64,000 bases of DNA from Forficula auricularia (Eukaryota; Arthropoda; Insecta; Dermaptera; Forficulidae): NCBI GenBank assembly GCA_024734495.1, contig JALMQS010000819.1:390437-454436 (forward strand), given 5' to 3'. How positions within the stretch are numbered: the stretch's first letter is position 1; the number at the start of each line of letters is the position of its first letter. The position numbers were made by a program, and so were the translations under genes. A model generated the notes under the pieces. That model saw nothing but the letters and a program-made list of their open reading frames with translations, had not been told where the DNA came from and ran no database searches. This document shows positions 54,770-64,000 of the stretch, piece by piece.

Positions 54770-55360
54770 AAATTATTGCAAAATTAGTATATTATAATAC
54801 ATAAATATCGAGAAAGGGACTTTTGAAATTAAATCAAAATTAGATTTTTAATTGAATGAAAATATGAGATTGTATAAATATGTAGCAATATATGTATAAT
54901 TTATTCGTTTCTATAGCTTAGAAGGTTTGATGGACCATCCAACATTTGACAACAATATATATTGCTCAACTTCTGAAATATTTTTTGCGAATTTTTCTAT
55001 AACTGTCTATCCATATATTAACCGATTTCATGTTGTTTAATTTTTGAGAAATAAATTATCTAATATATAGGTAATAACTTTATTTGAATTTTTAAAATGG
55101 TCACCTATTCAAAACATCAATCGATCTATAAATGATATGCGTCATTCTACAAAGAATCAATCACTCTAGATTTTGCTCAATTTTTTTAATATATATCTAT
55201 TGATAAATGCCTTTCCTGTATAAGATCACCCATCCATAAATCGACCACGCAAATAATAAATATTAAGCTTAATATCTTCCCCCCTACATGCAAAAATACC
55301 CTAGCTAACAATCTAAATTGAAACGAGGATTTTTTTTTTAAATAAATTATAGATGTTGCT
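54770..55360. other. Presumed intron, AT-rich
   Basis: No exon or element boundary is visible up to the hAT MITE. The 84-codon - strand frame at 55186-55440 runs into the MITE and is unsupported. Confidence 0.4.
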
Positions 55361-55374
55361 CTACTACTGAAAAG

Positions 55375-55784
55375 TAGTGATGAGCAAAGCAAGACCAAGA
55401 CTTTGCTTTGCTCATCACTAATATTAATACTCAAAAACAAAATAATAATAATATTTGTCTTAAAGGTGATCAGGACTTTATAAACACCCTATAGAAGACT
55501 TTACAAACACACGCTCTGCCTATATTAATTGGTGATGAGCAGAGTTGGTCTTGGTCTTGCAGTCTTGCAGTCTTGGTCTTGGTCTTGCTTTGCTCATCAC
55601 TAATATTAATACTCAAAATCTAAATAATAATAATATTTTTCTTAAAAGTGATCAGGACTTTCTAAACATCCTATAGAAGACTTTACAAACACACCCTCTG
55701 CCTATATTATTTAGTGATGAGCAGAATTGGTCTTGGTCTGGCAGTCTTGCAGTCATGGTCTTGGTCTTGCTTTGCTCATCACTA
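55375..55784. mobile_element. hAT MITE with 8-bp TSD and internal tandem units
   Basis: The ends TAGTGATGAGCAAAGCAAGA and CTTGCTTTGCTCATCACTA are inverted. Perfect 8-bp duplications CTGAAAAG lie at 55367-55374 and 55785-55792, diagnostic of hAT insertion. The interior consists of two tandem units of about 182 bp. Each contains ATATTAATACTCAAAA, GTGATCAGGACTTT and a TCTTGG/TCTTGCAG array, and each ends with a further copy of the terminus. It is therefore three terminus copies in a ladder. No transposase. Confidence 0.95.
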
Positions 55785-55799
55785 CTGAAAAGATAGCCA

Positions 55800-57000
55800 C
55801 CTCTCTATACATATGGTATTTTGAACGTTAATTCGTAGGTATATCTTCAGTAATTTAAATTTTTTTTATTTCTCAATTCCAAGTCATTAAATTACATTGT
55901 TAAAAATTTATCAAGAAAATAAAATAAATATATACATATTTTAAAATTAAGGAAAAAAATTTTATTCCGTTTACGAATTTCAATATTATACAATTTTCAA
56001 AAAAAAAATTCCCTGATAATTTCAAAAGATATTTTTTATATTTTTAAAATGTAATTAATGACTTAGTAGTGTAAGATGAAATTTTTTTAAAATACTGGAT
56101 ATGGACGAATAACGTTCGATACATCATGTATAGAGGAATAAAAATGAGATAAAAAAGAATTTTTGGATTTTAATTTTTACCTTTAATTACAAGATTGCAT
56201 TAAAAGATTAAATCAAAATGATATTTTCATTAAATAGAAAGTTCTATGAAAAGATTTGAGGGAAAGATATTTCTAAATCATAAAATATAATAAAAAAGAA
56301 TTCAAAAATTTCGCCGTATTCAAAAAAATAAAATCAATCAATATTACTTCATTAGTAGAATATTTATTTTTTTATAGTGAAAATATGTTATTTTTTTTTT
56401 AATTTTCCAAGAAAATTAATCGATGTCACTTCAAGTGACCAAATAGATAACATTAGATAAAAGGGAGTGGAAAGTGAATTAAATAAAATTAATCACTAAT
56501 TAAAATAAATATAAATGTAAAAATTTCTCCTTTTAAGATGTTTTTATGAATTATGATTGCTTTTTCTACATAATCCAAAAAAAGTTTTCTAAAATAAATA
56601 AGCGTATATGAAAGATTCAATATTAATATAAAGACTTGCTTCAGCTCCTTACCAATAAGCCTTTAATATTTCCGTAGGTAATTCTTTAGTTATTGTATAA
56701 ACACCTAATATTTAAAAGGGAATTCTTATAAGAATCTGATTGAAAAATTTATTCTACTTTTCTCAAACAAGTCACAGGTTGTTTTCGAACCTCAACACCT
56801 CTCAGCTTGTTTTCAAACCTCTTCCTGATAAAACTAAATCTATCTTAATTTATTCCGAACTCTAATTAAAATACATGTACCTATTAAAAAAAATTCTCTT
56901 ATATATACGATTGCTTTCTCTACTTTTTGAAATAAATCTTAGTAAAATAAAGGCGAGTAAATTCAATTTGAATATAAAAACTAGCTTGAAAAAATCACGA
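55800..57000. other. Presumed intron, AT-rich
   Basis: Nothing is supported in this stretch. Confidence 0.4.
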
Positions 57001-57016
57001 AACCTATTGGAATCGA

Positions 57017-57260
57017 AGCTGTTATGAATGATTTTTATTACATGTCAGAAGGGTTCTATTCAGTCACTTGGGAATGTAATAAAAAACATTCATAACAGCT
57101 TGTATTATGTAAAAGATTATAATTTCCAAATTTTTCACAAATCTACTTCTCTGGACTTTTATTTAAAAACTAAAATTGGAAAAAAAAAGAAACCGAAATT
57201 ACTATTGGACCAAATATTTTCAAATATTAGTAATCATTTATAAAAGATAGATAAATGTGC
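57017..57260. mobile_element. Hairpin-headed repeat D1, copy 1
   Basis: AAGCTGTTATGAATGATTTT, then TATTACAT, faces ATGTAATAAAAAACATTCAT, then AACAGCTT (57017-57103). The block from 57049 to 57260 is duplicated at 57959-58172 in direct orientation. The 71-codon frame here is a by-product. Confidence 0.8.
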
Positions 57261-57359
57261 ATAATATCTCATTAATTAAGAAAAAATTTATTACAAAATA
57301 AAAATAAATTGTATTATTTAGATAAAATCAAGTATTTTTAGAAAGAGGTACATTCATAC

Positions 57360-57521
57360 CTTGGAAGCCCTGGATGATTGAATCGCCCAAGAACAAGCGA
57401 GCACCCAGGTCATTAGCGGAGGGCCTCCTCTTGAATGGTGTCGCTTGACCTCGCCGTCAAGACATCTCCTCCTTGGTATCAGACCAGCGTTGCGCTTAAT
57501 TTTACCGGCAGAGGGCACGCG
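57360..57521 (-). CDS. Candidate exon 1 (or internal) of - strand gene, unknown protein (162 nt)
   Basis: The - strand context is TTTTATTATAG before and GTATGAATG after. It is GC-rich against AT-rich flanks. Only one frame is open over all 54 codons: RVPSAGKIKRNAGLIPRRRC, then LDGEVKRHHSRGGPPLMTWV, then LACSWAIQSSRASK. It ends in phase 0 and continues in frame through exons 2, 3 and 4. An internal Met at residue 37 starts MTWVLACSWAIQSSRA, which resembles a short signal peptide, so translation might begin there with the rest as 5' UTR. I do not recognise the family. Confidence 0.55.
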
Positions 57522-57539
57522 CTATAATAAAAATAGAGG

Positions 57540-57950
57540 GTATTAAAATTACTTCATTAATTTTTGAATTAATTTTAATAAAATAGTCCAGTAAAACTAG
57601 AAATCATTTATACTTGATGACACAAATTATACTAAAATGAATGAAACCTATACCAATCGACAGAGAAAATTTTTCTAATTAATATATCAAAATGTCTAAT
57701 TCTCAAATTAACAGTAAATAGTTTAAATAAATAAAAATCTATCAACAATTTATATATTATCAATTTTATTATCTGTAACTTCTAATGTTTAATCTATTTA
57801 TACAATCGACAAACTAATAATATCATCTTAAAGAGAAGAAAATTTTCTGAAAATAACAAGCTAGACCCCCAATATATTGTTAGTTCTTTATTTTGGAAAT
57901 ACAATCACTAAAGACCAAATGTGTTTTTTACAACCTTTGGATTCATGTGT
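57540..57950. other. AT-rich stretch upstream of - strand exon 1
   Basis: No promoter element or further exon can be recognised. Confidence 0.4.
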
Positions 57951-57958
57951 TTCGTTGC

Positions 57959-58172
57959 AAGGGTTCTATTCAATCACTTGAGAATTTAATAAAAATCATC
58001 CATAACAGCTTGTATTAAGTAAAAGATAATAATTTCCAAATTATTTACAAATCTACTTCTCTCGACTTTTATTTAAAAACTAATATTGGAAAACAAAAAT
58101 AGAAACTGAAATTACTATTGCTCCTAATATTTTCAAATATTAGTAATAATTTATAAAGATAGATAAATGTGC
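57959..58172. repeat. Repeat D1, copy 2 without the hairpin arm
   Basis: GGGTTCTATTCAATCACTTG and the following 200 bp match 57049-57260 with scattered differences. The left hairpin arm of copy 1 is missing, so the duplication or an insertion boundary falls inside the hairpin loop. Confidence 0.85.
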
Positions 58173-58345
58173 TACTGACTAAAAAAATACATCACCTAAA
58201 TTATATACTGCATATAGACTGACTGATTAAAGAATAATATAAATTAATTTTAATTTTTTAATAAAGATCCACACAAAATTGAAGTTTTGTAGAATGATAC
58301 TTTCCTAGATATAGATGTTTTTAGGAATTGTAGTAAAAAAGTAAA

Positions 58346-58498
58346 TCCGACTTTGCATTTGGTTATTCTAAAACGAAGTAGTAAAATAAGTAATTCGGTT
58401 TGAATTAATGGAGACGCCTGTTTATAGGCAACCGGGTGAACTAATATGGAAAGGAGCGGAGGGGAAATTGCCCGGTCGTGTCCCCAGGAGGGAGGGAG
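58346..58498. repeat. Conserved block B1, copy 2
   Basis: GAGACGCCTGTTTATAGGCA, then ACCGGGTGAACTAA, matches 9373-9404. Flanking similarity covers AGTAGTAAAATAA and GGTTTGAATTAATGG. ACCGGG can also pair with CCCGGT about 40 nt downstream, a pairing not kept in copy 1. It lies about 0.9 kb upstream of - strand exon 1. Confidence 0.55.
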
Positions 58499-58517
58499 TT
58501 ATTAGTATGTATATTAA

Positions 58518-58672
58518 GGGCCGGTTGCATGTCGCAAAGTAAATGCTTTTTATCACTAACCAAGGTAGATGGTTTCAGTGCCTGTCATCTGATTGGCCTT
58601 CCCAGTCACTCAATTTACCACCTACCTTGGTTAGTGGTAAAAAGCATTTACTTTGCGACATGCAACCGGCCC
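58518..58672. mobile_element. Harbinger-type MITE, TAA TSD
   Basis: The ends GGGCCGGTTGCATGTCGCAA and TTGCGACATGCAACCGGCCC are inverted, with arms of about 54 bp. TAA flanks both ends (58515-58517 and 58673-58675). Three overlapping open frames on both strands here are by-products of the arms. Confidence 0.85.
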
Positions 58673-58984
58673 TAAGAAGTCTTAAATTTTGTTCACTGAG
58701 ACTTGGCATATTTGAAGTATCACTACATAGTACAGACAATCTAAGGTTGGTGAGCTCTTTGGGCATTCATATAGAACGCGCTCTATATTGCATTGCCAGT
58801 TGCATGTTAAGAGCAAAATTTTTAAAATTTTACTTTTGGGGCATTAATATTATTTTTTTCTGTCGAATTGACATTCTATAATTAAGTTCTATATTTCATT
58901 TTATAATATTATTTGTTAAAAAAACTAACAGCAGCTCAAAATAATAGATAAATATTTCTAATTAAAATAGACTAAAGAACATTT

Positions 58985-59060
58985 TTTGAGAAATTTTTTA
59001 GAAACTTTTTAAAAATTTAAAATATAAAATACTAGGTAGGTTTCACATAAATAATTTAAC
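58985..59060. repeat. Fragment related to palindrome family P1
   Basis: TTTAAAATATAAAATACTAG, then GTAGGTTTCACATAAATA, matches the inner arms of the 43936-44640 palindrome. Confidence 0.65.
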
Positions 59061-59231
59061 AAAATTAAAATGAATGAGGATGAAGGTCAAACCTTTGAAA
59101 CTATATTCTCAAACAAATCAATTATGCGTGACTTTTCAAACAGGGAATGCTGGCCTAAAAACCCCTTCATTTTTTTAAATTTTATTTAATTCTTCTCTCC
59201 TTTTAGCAAATTTTATCGAATATGGTAATAA

Positions 59232-59544
59232 GGGGCCATTCATAAATTACGACACACAAATTTCAAGATTTTTAGACCCCTCCTACCCATGTATCACATT
59301 CTTACACATTTTCATTGAGCTCCCCCCCTGTGTTGTGACGTCACACTATCACTTTTATATCCTAAAATTTTCACGTTGGAATAATAATAACCTGAAATCT
59401 AAATAATATATTTGAAAAAAAATTTTAAATTTTAATTTTGTGACATCACAATTTTTAAGAACCCCGAGCCCCCCTGTCATATTTGGTCACAAATCTGAGA
59501 TTCCTCATCCCCCTTAATGTGTGACGAAATTTATGGGCGGCCCC
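59232..59544. mobile_element. Harbinger/ISL2EU-like MITE
   Basis: The ends GGGGCCATTCATAAATTACG and GACGAAATTTATGGGCGGCCCC-type are inverted, flanked by TAA (59229-59231 and 59545-59547). Inner TGTGACGTCACA- and TTTGTGACATCACA-like segments are typical of this widespread group. No transposase. Confidence 0.8.
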
Positions 59545-59670
59545 TAATGTATACAATGGCATCATAGAATTTTACGTTATTTTTCAAATTTAACGTTAGA
59601 TTTTTTTATGACATGGTGTGAAAATACTCTGAATGATTTGAAATTTTAGGGACGTGCTTCATCCATAGCT

Positions 59671-61020
59671 TATATATGTCGTGGCCACATCGTAGAATTG
59701 ACCATTTCATGAAATGCTCGAGAATTTCATGAAATGTGAACATTTCATGATGTGGGCAACTTAATTTGACCAGATAATTAAATCGTGAACATTTCTTGAT
59801 TTTGTCATCCACGATTGGCCGTATCGTAAAATAGGGTGTCCATAAAATATTTAATAAAAATCCAGAATATGTTACAAACTTGTTTATCGTTCTTTAAATC
59901 AGACAAACATTTAACTAGGGACTTTAGTAAATATTAAAAGAATCTTAAATACAACATACCAAATCTAAAATGCCACAATGTAGAAAAAATAGTATTTTAA
60001 TTTAAGTTACCTATTCATTTATAAAGGTTCCTAATATTATCCTTACAAAATTAAACATCAAACATGTCAAGTTACATAATTATCTTTAGAAAACAAACAA
60101 ATATTTAGGGTAAAAGCAGCGCTGAGGGTCTCTTTTTTTAAGCACCAATTTCGTTGTCAAAAGGGTTCCCCCGCTCTGTTGATTTCTCCCTCCCTATCTT
60201 AGTTATTGGACCGCTCCCAGGGTGCAGCACTCAACAAATATTGACCCGGGGATTTAAAAATATAATTTGATTCCGTCTAATCGGTTTTTAATTAAAAGTG
60301 CATTAGATCCATATTAATGTAATTATTAATATTATAATAATATAATAAATATTATTAATATTATTTACAATATTTTTATTAAATCAAACCAAGTGATAGA
60401 ACCGAATATGTGCAAACGACTCCGGTTCGGTTAATATATATTCAGTTCGGCTCGGTTGGGTTCGTATAGCTCCTTTTCGGGCTGGTTTTTAGACGGTTCG
60501 GTTGGCGTCAGCCAACCGAAGGGAAAAGGAGCTATACGAACCCAACCGAGCCGAACTGAATATATATTAACCGAACCTCCGAAAGTTAAGTCCGGACGGG
60601 GTGTGTTTTGGACTCCCATTTTTTTTCCTAATCAAACACACATTGAAAACCGAACAGCCAATCGTTGGATATAAATAATAGTGAAAAAAGCATCTTGGAC
60701 TCTTGTATTTCAGTGAAGAAAAAAAATGAGGGTATCTGATTTTCGGTTCAGCCAAAAGTATTGCTGTATAAAAACAGTGTCAATAGAAAAAGTATGTTTA
60801 AGGAGACTCCTTTTATATGAACTATATATTTTCAAATGAGCGATTTGAATTCCCGCTCTCTTTTATTATAATAGGTCATGAAGTAGCCGCGCGTTTTGTT
60901 GACGATATCAACAAACGATTTCTTATCATTGATCTGGCTAAGGCACATCATGATGTGGCCAATAGACATTGAAACATTTCATGAAATGGTCAATTCCACG
61001 ATGTGACCACGACATATATA
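59671..61020. mobile_element. 1.35-kb TIR element with nested palindrome
   Basis: TATATATGTCGTGGCCACAT, then CGTAGAATTGACCATTTCAT, at the left faces ATGAAATGGTCAATTCCACG, then ATGTGACCACGACATATATA, at the right (about 45 bp). CATTTCATGAAATG, itself palindromic, recurs near the left end. The interior contains the separate palindrome at 60426-60575 and no transposase-like frame. Confidence 0.8.
60426..60575. mobile_element. Nested palindrome with 50-bp arms
   Basis: TTCGGTTAATATATATTCAG, then TTCGGCTCGGTTGGGTTCGT, then ATAGCTCCTTTT, is followed by its inverse at 60523-60575. Between the arms lies a second perfect hairpin, TTCGGTTGGC-GTCA-GCCAACCGAA. The repeated CGGTT/AACCG units give overlapping Pro- and Gly-containing open frames on both strands, which I consider spurious. 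Confidence 0.9.
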
Positions 61021-61086
61021 TATTTACATCAAGTAGACAACTTCATTAATTTATCTTTATGAAGCAATAACTATTCTACTCTGGGC
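61016..61086 (+). repeat. Dispersed repeat family R1, copy 5
   Basis: TATATATTTACATCAAGTAG, then ACAACTTCATTAATTTATCT, then TTATGAAGCAATAACTATTC, abuts the right end of the 1.35-kb TIR element. Confidence 0.6.
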
Positions 61087-61089
61087 AAA

Positions 61090-62330
61090 AGAAAATTTTT
61101 TCAATTATTTCATATAACCATCCCCTGAATTATCTCCGCGCATTACAGTTAAACCCAGTATTCCACCAAAAATAAGATTCTCGTTATAAACAAAATAGGA
61201 TCATCGATTTTTTTTTAACAATTATTGTCTGGGGTTGAAAAGTTGCGCCCAACTTTGCCCGTATGCAGTGACCCATGAAGAGCAACTGCTGCGTACCATC
61301 ATCACTCTCATCCTAGTCCCAACGCCCACCCACCTTTTCATCATTCCATTATCTTTTTTTTAGACGAATTATATTTCACGCCGCTCAACCATATTTTAAT
61401 GCCATTCAATGAAATTAATTGTGCATATCGTAGATCGTTTTATGTTGTTTTTTTTGCAATAATAATCATTGTAATTTTTACTTTATTGTTGTCAGATGCT
61501 TACATTGTATTCCCGGGGTATTAAAATACTTCACACGAGAATGCTGTATTTTATTATTATATCAGCAATGGACATTGTTAATAAAAATTAATGAGTAATT
61601 TAACCCTTTCTTATTCATAGAACAAAAAACGAGATGAAAATGGGTGAAATTTAATCTGACGTTATAATTATTTTATTGTAAGTACTGGTCATTTAATTCA
61701 ATTTGGTTTTAATAAATATTACGATTTACGAGTTTTATTCCGCATTTTAGTTTTAGTATGAAAGGATAAATTACATAAACGTGTATGGGCATTATTCTGA
61801 ACCCATTAATTCTTGGCCACTTGAATAATACCGCAGTCACTTGACTAATTCATCTCATTTCATCCTGAACATCATCATACAATAACGAGACTTAATAGAG
61901 TTATCAAAACGTAAATATCTTTCAAAACATAATTTTACATATACCTAGGTACTTTAACATTTTTTTATTGATATGGCTTCAAAAAAAAAAAAAAAAAAAA
62001 TACCTGATAGTATTTTTTATTTCATAAAAAGAAAGAGAACATTGAGAGATTGGGTTGAAAGAGAATATGTTGAAGAAATTAAGTTTTAAATTATTTAATA
62101 TTGTCATCATTATGATCTTTACCAGACTATGTTAATTAATCCCAAGACTATGCATTACATGCACCTATATTAAATTTGAGTCTATTTCTATTCGGTTTTT
62201 CACTCATATCTTCTTCAAAAATGGTCCAAATTAAAAAAAAAATGAAATTTTTGTTTTTTTTTACATACTTTTTATGAAAGAAAAATACAAAAAAAATTAT
62301 TTAAAGTGTTCTTATATACGATTTTTGATT
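61090..62330. other. AT-rich non-coding stretch
   Basis: Includes an A run at 61982-62000. No exon or element boundaries. Confidence 0.4.
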
Positions 62331-62338
62331 TTGAAAAC

Positions 62339-62730
62339 TTTAATCTTGTTTTTGAAACTGTAGTAGGCTTCGATTTTTTGGAAAAGTGGTCCTATGATAA
62401 TTACCTACTATTTTTTTTCGATTTTTGAAAATTTCGAAAAAATTTAATTCGCTATTAGCCATTATTAAAACCGCTTTTTAGTAGTAAGTTTTCTTTTATT
62501 AATTATTTTGAATTGATTTTTATCGTTAACAGGCGTTTAAAATAAATAATTAGTATTTTACTTTGTTGAAAGAATCAAAATAAAAAATCGAAAATCGAAG
62601 AAAAAAAATAATTATCATTAGCCCACTATCAACCCTGCCTTAAAATTTGTAGAATGAATAGAAGTTTAAAAGAAAAAATTATCAAAAAAATTGAAGAGTA
62701 CATACAATTTCAAAAACAAGATTAAAATTT
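62339..62730. repeat. Weak inverted repeat
   Basis: TTTAATCTTGTTTTTGAAAC and the partner TTTCAAAAACAAGATTAAA lie about 390 bp apart. Inner similarity is limited, so this is either an old foldback element or chance in low-complexity DNA. Confidence 0.4.
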
Positions 62731-62739
62731 GTCCTGCTT

Positions 62740-64000
62740 ATCATGTTAACCCAAAAAAGCTATATCTCAGAGAAATTAAATTTAAAAGTTAATTTAGTTA
62801 TCGGCTTGAAATATCATAGCAAGGTTATTGTTCAAACCAGGGCTTAATTTCGACGGGTACGGTCCGAAACGGCGTTCCGGTTCTTTTTTACTCAATCAAG
62901 AACTAGAAGTGCTAAAGAATATGAATTAAAGCTAATTTTACCGCGATCCGTTTCTTTTTCTTTTTAGAAATTAATCTCTGCTTCAATCCGGCCAACCAGA
63001 AGAACCTACCCCTTTTCAGCTTTTCATCTTTTTCTTAAAACAGCTTTTACTATGTTAAATTCATTTGATCCTTGACGCTGAGGGATTTATTCGATTCCAG
63101 TGAACCGAATTTTAGTAATTATGATTATAATCGACACATCAATAATTTTGAGTTCCATTAACTGCTAATCCCGTTTAAATCTATCTTCCCTTGAAGCTGT
63201 TTTTTGTTCCTCCACATGGATTTGGTATATGTAATTGGTAATTCCATATATCCCTGTTTTAAATTATTCCAAAGGAAATCTAGATAAGCTAGTAAAACTC
63301 GTAAAATAAAATTGGCCTATATATTATTTATTTATATTTTCTCCCACGTTTTTTCAAAAGGGGAAAATACGAGAGAGAAAAATACAAGTGTCCTGAGCAA
63401 AGACTTCCGTAAATGGCATTCGACGGCCTTTCCATTTATCCACCCTCTTTCCTTGTAAACCGTGACTGACTTATCCGCTTGAAATTTGTATATATATCAA
63501 GAATGCCATTTATGAATGATTACATTAAACTTATATAAGATTACATCTACCTGGGGGATAAAAAAAAATCAAGCGTTTTTTTGTTTTACGTGACAAAGAA
63601 TTTTAAATAAATATACAAGGATTACAATCTGCATTGTAAGAATGCAAACTTTTAATAAATCACATTAAGATAAATGAGTTTTATTTAAAATAGTTTAAAT
63701 TTAATAAACCATAGAGCGGTTTAGAAAATAAAAGTAATCAAGTTTTATAATATTAAGATTAAAAGAAATAGTTTAAATTATAATATTGGGTGCAGACCTC
63801 ATGACTTTGATTTGCTCAGTTTAATTAGTAATATAACTCATATTGCGAGCTCCTCTTATAAAAAAAGATCGTATTCAACCTCTGTCTCGGTCCTTCATAG
63901 ATGAAACCATCCTTTTATAGGTTATTTGGTGAGCCCTTTAGAACTGGGGTTGCAGTCTCTTTACTTCCCCCCGGCCCATAGGCTTCTCTGTCTAATGTTT
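62740..64000. other. Non-coding end of the window
   Basis: Slightly less AT-rich segments at 62835-62880 and 63360-63480 show no splice-bounded frame. Nothing is supported. Confidence 0.4.

Noticed and set aside
58478..58881. Three overlapping frames around 58.5-58.9 kb
   Set aside because: They cover both arms of the Harbinger-type MITE and mirror each other across the palindrome.
60431..60755. Pro/Gly-containing frames on both strands
   Set aside because: They arise from the repeated CGGTT/AACCG palindrome and have no independent support.
1..64000. CRISPR arrays, bacterial operons or viral genes
   Set aside because: There are no regularly spaced short repeats with unique spacers, no dense ORFs and no ribosome-binding-site layout. 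The composition and splice signals are eukaryotic.

Overview
This window looks like AT-rich, non-coding nuclear DNA from an invertebrate, most probably an arthropod. The evidence is short exons bounded by GT/AG splice sites, very long introns, abundant foldback DNA elements, tRNA-derived SINEs and LINE fragments. One exon (17463-17624, + strand) encodes the C-terminal half of an immunoglobulin domain that resembles the arthropod Sidestep family. A copepod such as a sea louse would fit, but that is a guess. I see no bacterial gene layout, no rRNA, no intact tRNA gene and no CRISPR array.

Coding content is minimal. On the + strand there is the Ig exon. On the - strand four short candidate exons lie between 57521 and 50887 (162, 69, 78 and 90 nt). 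Every one is a multiple of three, all have usable splice sites, and together they keep one reading frame open. I do not recognise the product. A fifth - strand exon (9249-9177) begins with a pattern shared with the 52.4 kb exon. Almost all other long open frames are by-products of repeats.

The rest is a repeat landscape. 0-5 kb: a 20-bp minisatellite, a DNA-transposon end and a TIR element. 7-12 kb: three foldback or motif-bearing elements, a hAT MITE and the 9.2 kb exon. 12-24 kb: paired dispersed repeats, the Ig exon, hAT-like copies, an 830-bp palindrome and AT-rich MITEs. 24-31 kb: Tc1-like MITE, G-rich tract, three tandem motif copies, hairpin MITE and tandem repeats. 31-40 kb: a truncated jockey-type LINE inserted in a SINE, more SINEs, two LINE relics and MITEs. 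42-48 kb: four foldback elements. 50-58 kb: the - strand exons, a GC-richer island and a hAT MITE with internal tandem units. 57-61 kb: duplications, two Harbinger-type MITEs and a 1.35-kb TIR element containing a nested palindrome.

The most interesting signal is a compact RNA-like motif that occurs about fifteen times on both strands between 7.5 and 47.8 kb, usually inside foldback elements. Its layout is arm, (C/U)UGANGA, one A/U, hairpin, GAAA(C/U), NUH, then the complement of the first arm. This is the layout of a type I hammerhead ribozyme with almost no stem III, as found in Penelope-like retroelements, but most copies carry one extra base after CUGANGA. Two host elements are bounded by perfect direct repeats of 15 and 14 bp, which supports insertion by a retroelement-like mechanism.
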